Positions 45,220-58,466 are shown, counted from the stretch's first letter. The stretch is 64,000 nt of DNA from Argopecten irradians (GCF_041381155.1 NC_091147.1:34552909-34616908); one strand, 5' to 3'. The notes: generated by a model from the letters alone, not told the origin. Translations and numbers: made by a program.

Positions 45220-45484
45220 CTTGTTCTGAGAGTGAATCTGGAAAACAAAGCGCAGCATGACAGTGATCCTGTCATCATTTTTACATTAAAGGTCATACAC
45301 ACTTAGTTTATATAACATTATATATATTGAGTTTAAATAATGAACCAATCAATAGGGAATGGATTTCTCTGACATTTGTGGTTAACTTTATATTGAGAGC
45401 GTCAAAGTGGTCTTTAAACTTGCAAGTAAAAGAATTTGAACAAATCAGGAAACGGATACTTTAAACTTTATGGGACTCGTTATT

Positions 45485-46290
45485 TTAACAAGAAGCCAAG
45501 GGGCCTTAAGTGTCATCTGACTACCTTGACAATAGTCGGATATTAATTAGATATACATGTGTGTCATGGCCGCCATGTCTTCGATTTGGGATAAACCAGA
45601 GATGTAACAACACTTTGTAAAGATCATATCAGGATCATTTCAGGCAGGTTTCAGCAAAATCGCACAGGAAGAACTTAAAAAGAAATTCACAATGTGTTTT
45701 CAAGATGGCGGCTGTGGCGACCATCTTGGATTTCTGATCGACCCAAAAATAACAACTCTTGGTCGGGACCATGTCAGGATCATTCCATGCAAGTATCCAG
45801 AAGAAGTTCAAAATGTGTTTTCAAGATGGCGGCTGTGGCGGATATCTTATATTTCGGATCGATCCGGAAAATAACAACTCTTTGTCGGGACCCTGACAAG
45901 ATCATGTCATGCAAGTGTAGAAGAACAGGGAAAATACACATTCCTGTCGAGTGCCCCGACCAGGAATCAAACCCGGGTCTCCGGTGTGGAAATCTACGGC
46001 ATTACCGACTGAGCCAAAGAAGCATGCTCCGTCAGCTGAGTGACAGAGACCATATTTAACACTATTTACAAATCACACCGACCCGCTCCTTTTACACAAG
46101 TTTCAGCCGAATCGCACTGGCAATACTTGAGAAGAGATTCAAAATGTGTTTTCTAGATGGAGGCAGTGGCGGCCATCCTGAATTTCAGATCGATCCGAAA
46201 AATAACAACACTTTGTCGGGACCATGTCAGGATCATTTCATATAAGTTTCAGCCAAATTTCACAGGTACAACTGGAGAAGAAGAATAGAA
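45485..46290 (-). mobile_element. Tandem repeat element with AAGATGGCGGC units
   Basis: Left boundary AACAAGAAGCCAAGGGGCCT then TAAGTGTCATCTGAC is the reverse complement of the right end of the element at 40225-42312. Three units with AATGTGTTTTCAAGATGGCG (45691, 45811, 46143) and AATAACAACTCT.GTCGGGACC follow; period about 120 bp, the last separated by the SINE head at 45945-46025. The far end was not identified. Confidence 0.65.
45945..46025 (-). mobile_element. tRNA-like SINE head
   Basis: On the minus strand: TGGCTCAGTCGGTAATGCC (box A), then GGGTTTGATTCCTGG (box B) about 50 bp on. The acceptor-stem ends do not pair, so it is not a functional tRNA gene. It comes from a different tRNA type than the SINE at 34046-34268. 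Confidence 0.65.
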
Positions 46291-46302
46291 ATATCTGTCC
46301 TT

Positions 46303-46400
46303 GCGGGTAGGTACTGATCGTGAGGTCATGTGTTTGCGAGCGTAACGTCATACTTTTCGGATAAAGCGCATAAAGTACGCACATAAAATAAGGACGTGTA
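46303..46400. mobile_element. Partial GCGGGTAG MITE
   Basis: Begins GCGGGTAGGTACTGATCG, then GTCATGTGTTTGCGAGCGTA and ATAAAATAAGGACG as in the 3963 copy; the right end has decayed. Confidence 0.6.
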
Positions 46401-46731
46401 TATATGGTGAATATAGGCCTAATTGTTAGTTTCATATATGTTTTGGTATCACATTGATATAATATTGAGAGTTCTCTTTAAAAAGACAAATTATTAAAAC
46501 TTACCAGTATTAACCAACGATTGAACAACTCTAGAATGACAAAATGTCAGCAACGAGGACATCAATTTAGTTCCTTGGAGTGAAGTGTATATTAAATAAA
46601 CCAGACGGTCCGGAAAACGGAGACGGATAAAGCCGGAAAACCGCTTCATATACACTCCACTTTCATTTCTTGACAAACATCGAGATTTTCTGGCTCGAAC
46701 AATTGCGTTTAAATTTCATAATGCCTGTTAA

Positions 46732-47033
46732 AGGTCCACTACCTTTCCGAAGCGGCTTTTAATCGATATAAATTTATCGAAAAGGTTACAACACCAAACC
46801 ATTGCAAGTTTTCTTGCGTACGACGGGAAAAATAATACGACCCGCGTTATAATCAACATTAAATTTATTTCAATTAAATGATTTAGTAGGTGATGATAAG
46901 TATAGTATCAATGTTAAGTTAATAACTTCTAGACTCCACAAAATTATCAATCTCGTTTTACATTGCCACTTTAAAAATCAAAATTTTATTAAGACATTTT
47001 TTTAAATTCTTATTTCGAAAAAGTAGTGGACCT
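46732..47033. mobile_element. 302-bp MITE, AGGTCCACTACCTTTCCGAA ends, TTAA flanks
   Basis: Left end AGGTCCACTACCTTTCCGAA, right end TTCGAAAAAGTAGTGGACCT, both next to TTAA (46728-46731, 47034-47037). The interior GATGATAAGTATAGTATCAA and TCTAGACTCCACAAAATTATC is the reverse of 30946-31333. Confidence 0.75.
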
Positions 47034-47082
47034 TTAAGCTGAAATTACAATTCATATACAAAAACATTAGTATTTATTTACA

Positions 47083-47291
47083 ACGGCCCACTACATTTCC
47101 GAAACGGCTTTCCAATACCCATTCAATAATCAAAAGTCGTTTTTTAGATAGGTAGTGGGCCTTTAAGCTGACATTACAATTTATATACAAAAACATTCGT
47201 ATTTATTAACAAAGACCCACTACCTTTCCGGAACGTCTTTCCCATTCCCATTCAATAATCAAAAGTTGTTTCAGAAAGGTAATGGGCCTTT
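47083..47291. mobile_element. Two tandem mini versions of the TTAA MITE
   Basis: 47083-47173 starts CGGCCCACTACATTTCCGAA and ends TAGGTAGTGGGCC; 47211-47289 starts AGACCCACTACCTTTCCGGA and ends AGAAAGGTAATGGGCC. Both keep little more than the inverted ends around a shared TTCCCATTCAATAATCAAAAG-like core, and the spacer between them repeats the sequence left of the first. Confidence 0.7.
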
Positions 47292-47299
47292 AAACTAAA

Positions 47300-48830
47300 C
47301 TAAACGAACATCTGCAACGGTAACAGGCAATGAAAATGAATGACATTGTTTATAACTTGTATGTGTTTGTACTTTTAGCGAACTAGGCTTTTTCTCATTC
47401 AAAACCCTCCAATAGGCATTACAAACGCATCATGTGACATTCGAGTTCAAATTACGCTTGGGAGTAATAACAAAATTGCCTGTGATCTTCAAGCGTTGTC
47501 GAGATTTGATTAGGGTCGTCGATGGCCTGTTGTGCAGCGCCACAGGGCGACACCAATCTTGTATAAAGTATATGTCGTTTGGTTTCTAGGACTTGCATGA
47601 CTTGCCTGCAACACTTTGTATTATAAGACAGGATATAACTCACATCTCATTACTTGCCCAGTCCATCATTTCGGTCTTTCTTGTCAGACCTAGCTGGTGA
47701 CAATTCCCCAAAGTCACGGCCTCTGTATTGATTGATGAATGACGCCAGAAAATAATTCTAAGCCATAAGCATAATATAGATGACTACTACTGAGTTTATC
47801 ATATTATTGTTTCATATAATCTTCCAATTCTGTGGGTAAACCACTCGCCTTTCACGTAACCTAAGGGTGGAATTGCAACACTGCGAGAAAAGTCCAGACA
47901 ATATTTATAAACAAATCAACTTATTCTGCGTACTCTTTTTAAACGGAAATCGTGAAAAGCGGTCGCGAAAGAAGTATGATTTAAAATCAACCAATTCACA
48001 ATTTAAATGGACGGTTTTATAAGAAAAATTCAAAAACAAACCTTTCACGTATGTTGAAATAGATATATGCATTTTTATCCCAAGGCATTAGGTGACATCG
48101 TTCAACATCATATATTTCAGTTGTATGACTTCAGACAGCGATGACTCCCATTGGAGCCACGGCGACGCGTCCCAATACAAAAAGCCATAACAGGGACACA
48201 AGATGATGTTTTTTAGAACTGTGGATACGCAAAACATTCTCAAAACTTCTTTTAACATTATGAGTATTTATGAGTTTTGGGAAGAGGCTTTATGTTAGTT
48301 GTAAAACTTTTGCCTAATCCCAATTGCACCTTAGGCCTGACATAAAATCAGGTCAATTTCAGGTGATTTTTAGGTTAAATTTACGTGAAAAGTGCAAAGG
48401 AAAAGTCAATTTAGGTCAAAATCGTCTCCTTGTGAATTTCAAATTAAATCAACAACTTACATATACTCTAACACATTTCTTATTTTACAGTTATAACACA
48501 AAAATCATACTGTACTTTTAATAAGCCACAAAATAGTTTTGTGCTAAAACAACAATCCCTACATATAACACAATAAGTCAAAGTATGTTCATCATCTTAT
48601 TTTGATATTTTGATATTATTTTTGAGATTCGGACATTCGTCAGGGACTTTTTTCTTTGGAAAATCATTACGCCAATGTATCAACCAATCAAAGGCGTCAT
48701 TACAAACAACCTCACCATTTTCGTGTTTTTTAGATGATTACGTATTATTTATACAAATGAAAAGATAGTTTCAAGAAACATTTATTGGTGGAATTGTAAA
48801 AATCTAAATAAATGTCAGATGTATTCTCAA
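47300..48830. other. No gene seen
   Basis: The minus-strand frame at 47452-47643 has a mixed composition that could be an exon, but no domain or reliable splice sites were recognised. Nothing else is supported. Confidence 0.4.
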
Positions 48831-48834
48831 CGAC

Positions 48835-49035
48835 TCCTCGATGGCTAAGTGGATGAGATTTTCCGTCATATTACCACAAGCATTTCATCTCTGGGTTGCG
48901 AATTAAAATCCCATATGGGGCATTTTTCAGATACTGACCGCTGGTCGTTGTTTTACTCCGGGTACTTCGGCTTTCATCCACCGACAAATCTGACATGTCC
49001 TAAAATATCTTGCTGTTGATAAGAAGTTAAACTAA
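48835..49035 (+). mobile_element. Degenerate tRNA-derived SINE
   Basis: CTCGATGGCTAAGTGGATGA (box A region), GTCATATTACCACAAGCA, a decayed box B (GGTTGCGAATTAAAATCCC), then TACTGACCGCTGGTCG and TCATCCACCGACAAATCTGA as in 34046-34268. Confidence 0.7.
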
Positions 49036-49340
49036 TAATACCAAAGGATCTCAACAGCGTATCATATCAAACGTGAAATAAATTCCAAATATTTGATAGG
49101 ATCCAGTAGCATTTATTTGAAAATAATGAATTACATGATGCTTGCGCTCAATCATTTTTACAACATAAAAATAACTCTACCTTGAGAATCAGGAACTGTA
49201 TCAAAAAGATAAAAGGAACAAATAAGGGAAAATATCCTATTGGGTATTACTTATGTAAGTGCATGTATTTCTGAAATCGATCCCTGTTTTTTCGTATACT
49301 TATAGTCGCTGCCACACTCTTATTCCAAGCTTTATAAAGA

Positions 49341-49650
49341 TCATCCTCGATACTCCAAGGTTTACTTTCACTGACATAATATCCACCCTCGGAAATATCA
49401 AAGTAAACCTGGAGGCAGTTCAGGAGAAAAAAAAATCTAATCACAGGCCTACATATACTTCCTTTGATAATTACAGAGATAGCGATGCCTAACTTCAAAG
49501 TCATACAGTCAACCACAGTGTACAATGATTCTTTTGGTGTACATCAAAGAACAGAATTAAACTGTGTCTTCTGTTGCCTCCAGTTTTACTATGACATAGT
49601 CCAAGGGTGGATATTACGTCACTGAGAGTAGCCCCTGGGATATCAAGGTT
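49341..49650. mobile_element. ~310-bp TCATCCTCGAT-family MITE
   Basis: Begins TCATCCTCGATACTCCAAGG and ends AGCCCCTGGGATATCAAGGTTG. Interior includes ATTACAGAGATAGCGATGCC and CTTTTGGTGTACATCAAAGA, as in 24680-24985. Confidence 0.7.
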
Positions 49651-49734
49651 GCATAAAAATATGCAAATAATTGTTTGTTTGTTTTTTATACTGTATGCCA
49701 CAAGTACGATGATAGGTGTCATACTGATGTAGAC

Positions 49735-50424
49735 AATATCTAAACAATTCACAACTAATTAACTGATGTAGACAATATCTAAACAACTCACAACTCATTT
49801 ACTGATGTAGACAATATATAAACAACTCACAACTCATTAACCGATGTAGATAATATCTAAACAACTCACAACTCATTTACTGATGTAGATAATATATAAA
49901 CAACTCACAACTCATTAACCGATGTAGACAATATCTAAACAACTCACAACTCATTAACCGATGTAGACAATATCTAAACAACTCACAACTCATTAACCGA
50001 TGTAGACAATATCTAAACAACTCACAACTCATTAACTGATGTAGACAATATCTAAACAACTCACAACTCATTAACCGATGTAGACAATATCTAAACAACT
50101 CACAACTCATTAACCGATGTAGACAATATCTAAACAACTCACAACTCATTAACCGATGTAGACAATATCTAAACAACTCACAACTCATTAACCGATGTAG
50201 ACAATATCTAAACAACTCACAACTCATTAACCGATGTAGATAATATCTAAACAACTCACAACTCATTAACTGATGTAGATAATATCTAAACAACTCACAA
50301 CTCATTAACTGATGTAGACAATATCTAAACAACTCACAACTCATTAACCGATGTAGACAATATCTAAACAACTCACAACTCATTATCTGATGTAGACATA
50401 TCTAAACCACTCACAACTCATTAT
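49735..50424. repeat. 39-bp minisatellite
   Basis: About 17 units, each with GATGTAGACAATATCTAAAC, AACTCACAACTCATT and AAC(C/T). Most variation is C/T at one site (AACCGATG or AACTGATG) and GACAAT/GATAAT. The 13-residue repeating frame on the minus strand arises because 39 is divisible by three. Confidence 0.95.
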
Positions 50425-51739
50425 ATTATCGAATCAATATGCTTTCTTATCAAATTGCCTCTCTCCTCTATAAAGGAAAATATTCAAGATTACACGAAAT
50501 GAAACTAGGAATTTGTCATTTTGATAAATGTAGTGCGAATTAATAGCGACATTAGATATCTGCGTTTCGCTAGTGCTGCTGAAAACATGTTACTAGACAC
50601 CGCCTTTAAAAGCATTGTCAGTTTCGCCAGATTATAAGTTTGTATCTACAGTAAACAAATTTATCTCATTATATTACAGAGTTACATGAATTCGCTTTCG
50701 AAATGATCGTAAAAATGAACCTATGTTGGTTATTTTAGACATAAACCGCTTCATTGTATGTCAAATAATGCTACAAAAACATATTATATAATGATGCTTA
50801 GATTTCAAACTAGTAACATATTTATTGGAATATGTATTGTATGAAATGTGTTAGGGGTGACTTCGTAAGCCTAAGGGGCGGGTCCAAGTGGTCCATATCG
50901 TTATAAAATACTGATCATCTTGAAAGTTTTGAATAAATATCGTTCATATTTTTTTATTTACATTTCACTGCAGTCCCACTATATAACCTTACCAAGCGCA
51001 GTTGGCATTCATATCATCTATGAACTACAGTCGCTTATTATGACGTTATTTTCATTGTAACGTCATAATCGTCGTGCCCGCGATCACGTAAAATGGCTTT
51101 TCAAATGGCTATCTCATTCTTGACGATAACGAATGATTTGTAAATTATATATGAAAAAATTATTGGGATTCCATCATAAACTTGTAACAAAACGTAAAAA
51201 TAAGCATTGAACGTCTTTCAGTTGGCATTTATAGCCAAAATGAATTGCAACTGACATTTAACACTACCAAAATGTTCCTAAGTATCAATAATATGGGTGT
51301 AGACGTTTAAAATTTGGATCTAGCTGATATAGAACGTGAGATAAGGGTCACAGAAGGTGGTCTTTGGCGGCCATTTTGAAAACAATATAGTGGTCGCCAG
51401 AGGCCGTGATTTTTTGGGGTCCATTTTTTTCCTGAAACCTTATGTGTTAAAAAAACCATATGCAAAGTTCCATGCTTTCATCAAACTTTGAACGATTTTT
51501 ATGCTTAGCCGCTCCACTATATCGTGACATGTTGAAGTACTGTGGATGTGGATCATTTATTGATGAATGTAAATGTTTTTTAAAAAAAAAACCCGTAACT
51601 TTCCGTTGTAAACGCTGGTCAGGAAGTTTAGGTGGAAAAAGTTACAGGAGAACGGTACTTGAGAAAATGAACACATTTTAACGTATGCAGTAGTTTTTGT
51701 CGCGTGGTGTAGCATATTGATGTACAAGCTCAATTGTTT

Positions 51740-54700
51740 GGGAACTGTCTGGTGTATTAGTGAACTGTCTGATATATTAGTGAACTGTCTGATGTATTAG
51801 TGAACTTTTTGTTGTATTAGTGAACTGTCTGGTGTATTAGTGAACTGTCTGCTATATCAGTGAACTGTCTGATGTATTAGTGAACTGTCTAATGTATTAA
51901 TGAACTTTCTGTTGAATTAGTGAATTTTCTGTTGTATTAGTGAACTGGCTATTGTATTTGTGAACTGTCTGGTGTATAAGTGAACTGTCTGTTATATTAG
52001 TGAACTGTCTGTCGTATCAGTGAACTGTCTGTTATATTAGTGAACTTTCTGTCATATCAGTGAAACGTCTGTTATATTAGTGAACTGTCTGTTATATTAG
52101 TGAACTGTCTGTTATATTAGTGAACTTTCTGTTATATCAGTGAACTGTCTGTTATATTAACGAACTTTCTGTTATATCAGTGAACTGTTTGTTGTATTAT
52201 ATCTGGTGTATTAGTGATCTGTCTGTTATATCAGTGAACTGGCTGTTGTTTTAGTGAACTGTATGTTATATCAGTGAATTGTCTGTTGTATTAGTGAACT
52301 AAATATTGTATTAGTGAACTGTATGTTGTATTAGTGAGCTGTCTGTTGTATTAGTAAACTGATATATTAGTGAACTTCATGATATATTAAAGAACTGTCT
52401 GTTATATTAGTGAACGATATGTTGTATTAGTGAAATATATGTTGTATCAGTGAACTGTCTGTTATAGGAGTGAAACTGTCTGTTATATAAGTGAACTGGC
52501 TATTGTTTTAGTGAACTATCTTTTATTTCAGCGAACTGCCTGTTGTATTATTGAACTGTCTGTTATATTAGTGAACTTTCTGATATATTAAAGAACTTTC
52601 TGTTATATTAGTGAACTGTATGTTGTATTAGTGAACTTTCTGTTATATCAATGAACTGTATGTTGTATTGGTGAACTTTCTGTTATATCAGTGAACTGTC
52701 TGTTATATTAGTGAACTTTCTGTTATATTAGTGAACTGTCTGTTATATTAGTGAACTTTCTGTTATATTAGTGAACTGTCTGTTATATTAGTGAACTTTC
52801 TGTTATATTAGTGAACTGTCTGTTATATTAGTGAACTTTCTGTTATATTAGTGAACTGTCTGTTATATTAGTGAACTTTCTGTTATATTAGTGAACTGTC
52901 TGTTATATTAGTGAACTGTCTGTTATATTAGTGAACTTTCTGTTATATTAGTGAACTGTCTGTTATATTAGTGAACTTTCTGTTATATTAGTGAACTGTC
53001 TGTTATATTAGTGAACTGTCTGTTATATTAGTGAACTTTCTGTTATATTAGTGAACTGTCTGTTATATTAGTGAACTTTCTGTTATATTAGTGAACTGTC
53101 TGTTATATTAGTGAACTTTCTGTTATATTAGTGAACTGTCTGTTATATTAGTGAACTTCTGTTATATTAGTGAACTGTCTGTTATATTAGTGAATTTGTT
53201 ATATTAGTGAACTGTCTGTTATATTAGTGAACTTTCTGTTATATTAGTGAACTGTCTGTTATATTAGTGAACTTTCTGTTATATTAGTGAACTGTGTTAT
53301 ATTAGTGAACTTTCTGTTATATTAGTGAACTGTCTGTTATATTAGTGAACTTTCTGTTATATTATGAACTGAACTGAACTTTCTGTTATATTAGTGAACT
53401 TTCTGTTATATTAGTGAACTTATGTTATATTAGTGAACTGTATGTTATATTAGTGAACTTCTGTTATATTAGTGAACTTTCTGTTATATTAGTGAACTGT
53501 CTGTTATATTAGTGAACTTTCTGTTATATCAATGAACTGTATGTTATATTAGTGAACTTTCTGTTATATTAGTGAACTGTTGTTATATTAGTGAACTTTC
53601 TGTTATATTAGTGAACTGTTTGTTATATTAGTGAACTGTCTGTTATATTAGTGAACTTTCTGTTATATTAGTGAACTGTATGTTATATTAGTGAACTTTC
53701 TGTTATATCAATGAACTGTATGTTGTATTAGTGAACTTTCTGTTATATCAGTGAACTGTCTGTTATATTAGTGAACTTTCTGTTATATTAGTGAACTGTC
53801 TGTTATATTAGTGAACTTTCTGTTGTATTAGTGAACTGTCTGTTATATTAGTGAACTTTTCGTTATATATCAATGAACTGTATGTTATATTAGTGAATTT
53901 TCTGTTATATATTAGTGAACTGTCTGTTATATTAGTGAACTTTCTGTTATATTAGTGAACTGTCTGTTATATTAGTGAACTTTCTGTTATATTAGTGAAC
54001 TGTATGTTATATTAGTGAACTTTCTGTTATATTAGTGAACTGTCTGTTATATTAGTGAACTTTCTGTTATATTAGTGAACTGTCTGTTATATTAGTGAAC
54101 TTTCTGTTATATTAGTGAACTGTCTGTTATATTAGTGAACTTTCTGTTATATTAGTGAACTGTCTGTTATATTAGTGAACTTTCTGTTATATCAATGAAC
54201 TGTATGTTATATTAGTGAACTTTCTGTTATATTAGTGAACTGTCTGTTATATTAGTGAACTTTCTGTTATATTAGTGAACTGTCTGTTATATTAGTGAAC
54301 TTTCTGTTATATCAATGAACTGTATGTTATATTAGTGAACTTTCTGTTATATTAGTGAACTGTCTGTTATATTAGTGAACTTTCTGTTATATCAATGAAC
54401 TGTATGTTATATTAGTGAACTTTCTGTTATATTAGTGAACTGTCTGTTATATTAGTGAACTTTCTGTTATATTAGTGAACTGTCTGTTATATTAGTGAAC
54501 TTTCTGTTATATCAATGAACTGTATGTTATATTAGTGAACTTTCTGTTATATTAGTGAACTGTCTGTTATATTAGTGAACTTTCTGTTGTATTAGTGAAC
54601 TGTCTGTTATATTAGTGAACTTTCTGTTATATTAGTGAACTGTCTGTTATATTAGTGAACTTTCTGTTATATCAATGAACTGTATGTTATATTAGTGAAC

Positions 54701-55178
54701 TTTCTGTTATATTAGTGAACTTTCTGTTATATTAGTGAACTTTCTGTTGTATTAGTGAACTGTATGTTATATTAGTGAACTTTCTGTTATATGTCAATGA
54801 ACTGTCTGTGATATTAGTGAACTGTATGTTATATTAGTGAACTTTCTGTTATATTAGTGAACTTTCTGTTATATTAGTGAACTTTCTGTTATATTAGTGA
54901 ACTTTCTGTTATATCAATGAATTTTCTGTTATATCAATGAACTTTCTGTTATATTAGTGAACTTTCTGTTATATTAGTGAACTTTCTGTTATATTAGTGA
55001 ACTTTCTGTTATATTAGTGAACTTTCTGTTATATTAGTGAACTGTCTGTTATATTAGTGAACTTTCTGTTATATCAATGAACTGTATGTTGTATTAGTGA
55101 ACTTTCTGTTATATTAGTGAACTGTCTGTTATATTTGAGAACGGTCTGTTATATAAGTCAACTGTCTGTTGTATTAGT
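51740..55178. repeat. 20-bp minisatellite, block B, with 40-bp higher-order unit
   Basis: About 170 units of the 20-bp repeat of 1585-2988. From about 52680 to 54780 units alternate GTCTGTTATATTAGTGAACT and TTCTGTTATATTAGTGAACT, forming a 40-bp dimer; a longer pattern with TATATCAATGAACTGTATGT recurs. The outer parts match copy A unit for unit, so the expansion is internal. Confidence 0.95.
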
Positions 55179-55537
55179 TTTTTTATTTAATATTTGTTTA
55201 AAATTATATATTTCTGAAAAAAATAATCTGGTATTAAGTTCTTCACTTAGCATTAATATCGGTAATATAAATTTAGGGAAAGCCTGTATGAGAGCCCAGC
55301 TGTTGCGTTTTGTTGTTCTTAAAGCAATAACTTGTTACAAATGCTAGTATATAGTCGCTTCGAATGTAGAATGGACAATAGTCAGGTCAACTTTGAATGT
55401 TGCCCGCTGTCACGTCACAAAAACAACGAGTTACAACGACGTAAGAGTTACCTCCCCTGAACCATCTGATGAGTAATTTTCTGATCTGATTATGTAATAA
55501 GAAGCTTTGACATTATTTTATTCTTGGGATCAATCGT

Positions 55538-58466
55538 CAATGGGGACAACCTACGTCACGGGAAGTGATATCGGACACACAAAAACAATGAAAAAACGCC
55601 CGCTTCGAAATGAAAATCAGCTTAAATTATGACATAAAAGCAATGCATCTTCTAAACCTATCGTGCGTCAAAGACAGTGCATTGTTAGAGATTCTATGAA
55701 GCTATTAAATATCGTCAAACTAGCTCAGATAATGCAAACACCTCGACACAATATTTTTCGACAGCAGGGATATCGGTCACATTTTATTCAATAAAACGTT
55801 AAAAGTTGTAAATAAATAAATTTTGCTGTCACAAAACCGTCCCGTTTACTAATATGTAATATATGACTGTTGAAAGAAAATATTTCATTCATTGTATCTG
55901 CTAGTGGAGAAACAAAGACGGTGCTTCATTAGAAATTATGAAATTGATATCGGTCACACTTAGAACTTTAGGGGTAACGGTCACATCCAAAGTTACGAAA
56001 ACTGAATATTACAGCATTGTACATGTAGTCGTTATTTACGAATTCATGCAACTCCAATGGATACCACGTCAAAATAATTTTACTGAATTTATGTTTTTAA
56101 ACCACCATCAGCAAATTGTTGGCAAGCTATAAAAATAGCCTTCCCCCACAGCTCGTCATCCGTCGGTCTGCTATTTCTGTTATTTCTCTGAAAGTACTGG
56201 AGGGGTTTCATATGTAGATCCAGTTATGTATAACATATTTCGGAATCAATCCGAAATCGATTTATTTCGATACCGCTACATGTATTTGCCAGAGAGTATT
56301 AAGAATCTTTTTTAAATTTCATGTTTAGAAAGTCATCTTTCTTGATTCTAATAGATGGACTTGTTGTTATGGTTCAAATTCAACACGTAAGCTTAATACT
56401 TAATGAACCTTTCTGGAATTTTAAAAGTACTACACGTATCATGCACCAATGGGAAAACAACTTGAAGTTCGTTACCATGTAGAAATACAACTATCAAATA
56501 TCTTGTTCGATATAGATATTTTGATAATCATTTATAACATAGGATTGTATTTATTAATGCTCATTTTTGAGACAGATAAGATTACATATTTGGAAATTCT
56601 TGAAATTATTTGACTTCCACGGTGCTTTATAACATTCATATACATATATTAGCGTTTTCACTGCAGCCCTAATATGTATACTTACCAAGCGCATTTGACA
56701 TTCAGGGGTGCTTTCATGTGATGTCATAATTTTTGTGCAATCGATCACAGAAAATGGCTGTTTCGTCATTGATGATATTGATTTTTTTCTTTACAGATAC
56801 AAATATCTTGGGATGTTATCATACAAGTGTATCAAATGAAATTATATTCATTAAATTGCATTCAGTTGACAATTAGGGGAGTATGAATGCCAACTGGACA
56901 TCTGTTAATTCAACATGAAGCGCTAAAGATATTGGACCAACATGTTAAATTGACCGATTTGTAAATCCAATGGTAAACGTCACGATATCTCTTGGCCCTC
57001 TTGTTATCAACTGAACTGATTTGCTTTTATAATTTGTTTGCATATGATCATCTGTGCTATTGTTGTTATAAGATACATTTTAAGTAGCTTTTCAATCGTT
57101 ATTGTGTGTTAAATCTGTGGAGAAATTATTAGTGAACTGACATGTAGAACTGTACTAACGCTATCAGCTAAAAACCCTCAGTGATCCTGTCTATCATGTA
57201 TTCACGTATTTCTGTAGCTTATAGATCAGTGTGCTTTTCCTTTTGTTTACATCGGATGCCTTTACATCTTTAAGTTTTATGTAGTTTCTTGTATATTGTC
57301 ACTGCGAAGTTTTTAAATTATAATTACTTTAACACAGAAAGAAACGTACTTCAAAATAATACAATGGTACTCCATGGAGATGTAATTTGTCTGCTCAGTT
57401 CTACTTTGCTTCAGCAAACATTCAACGCAAAGACAATGCAAGAACATAGGGTGTGCACAAATACATGTATAAACAAAAACGAAACAATATACAGTGTACG
57501 AATACCAAAGTATTCAGCAAAAAATAGTTACTATAACAGTTAATGATGTATCATGTGTCTCAGTAGTATTTCCTCTTTACTTGAATGATTAGTTAGGGAA
57601 AACAACGCTGCAATATTTCAGCAATCTTTAAGAAGCGACAAACCATTTCAAAATCTTTGGATGTGACCGTTACCCTGTGAACGACATCCTTTTTTAAAAA
57701 CAACAAAACGCCAACTAGATTATACAGGTACGTCACTTTTGTAGGGGATAAATGAACGATAGCTACTACTTGAAATATTAGTTTTTTTATATCAGTAAAT
57801 AACAGCAAAGTTAAAAAAATACACTTGACATATTTTCGGTGAATAAATGTGACCAATAGCCGGGAAAAAAGACGGACGGATGACGAGCAATAGACGAAAG
57901 GCGATTTCAATAGCTCGTTAACTATTTGCTGATAGGGGGTTAAAAGGTATTCTTTCAAGATCAGATAAATTCGATAAAAGTATTTTGGCGTCTTATCCAC
58001 AGTTTTTCGTAACTTTCGATGTGACCGTTACCCCTAAAGTTCTAAGTGTGACCGATATCACTTTCATAATTTCTAATGAAGCACCATATATGATTCTCTA
58101 CTAGCAGATATAATGAATGAAGTATTTTCTTCCACGATCATATATTACATATTAGTAAACGGGACACTTTTGTGACAGCAAACTTTATTTATTTGCAATT
58201 TATAACGTTTTACTGAATAAAATGTGACCGACATCCCTGCTGTCGAAAAATATTGTGTCGAGGTGTTTGCATTATCTGAGCTAGTTTGACGATATCTAAT
58301 AATTTCACAGAGTCTCTAACAATACATTGTCTTTGACGCACGATAGGTTTAGAAGATGCATTGCTTTTATGTCATAATTTCAGCCGATTTTCATCTTGAA
58401 GCGGGCGTTTTTTCATTGTTTTTGTGTGCCCGATATCACTTCCGGTGACGTAGGTTGTCCCCATTG
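55538..58466. mobile_element. 2929-bp element with ~468-bp inverted ends
   Basis: Starts CAATGGGGACAACCTACGTC and ends with its reverse complement; similarity of the two arms extends to about 56005 and 57998. AATCGT is duplicated at 55532-55537 and 58467-58472; block A has the single uninterrupted copy near 3341. Each arm has several GATATCGGTCACA-like motifs (for example 55567, 55769, 55945). The interior includes a copy of the ACCAAGCGCA repeat (56650-56920). A 135-codon frame at 57593-58000 lies partly in the right arm and shows no transposase signature. Confidence 0.9.

Noticed and set aside
45951..46021. Functional tRNA gene on the minus strand
   Set aside because: Box A and B are present, but the acceptor arms do not pair; it is a SINE head.
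49877..50383. 168-codon minus-strand frame of 13-residue repeats
   Set aside because: Product of the 39-bp minisatellite (39 is divisible by three); no start context or domain.
57593..58000. 135-codon frame in the 2929-bp element as a possible transposase
   Set aside because: No DDE/D, zinc-finger or other motif; composition like an AT-rich chance frame, and part of it overlaps the inverted end.
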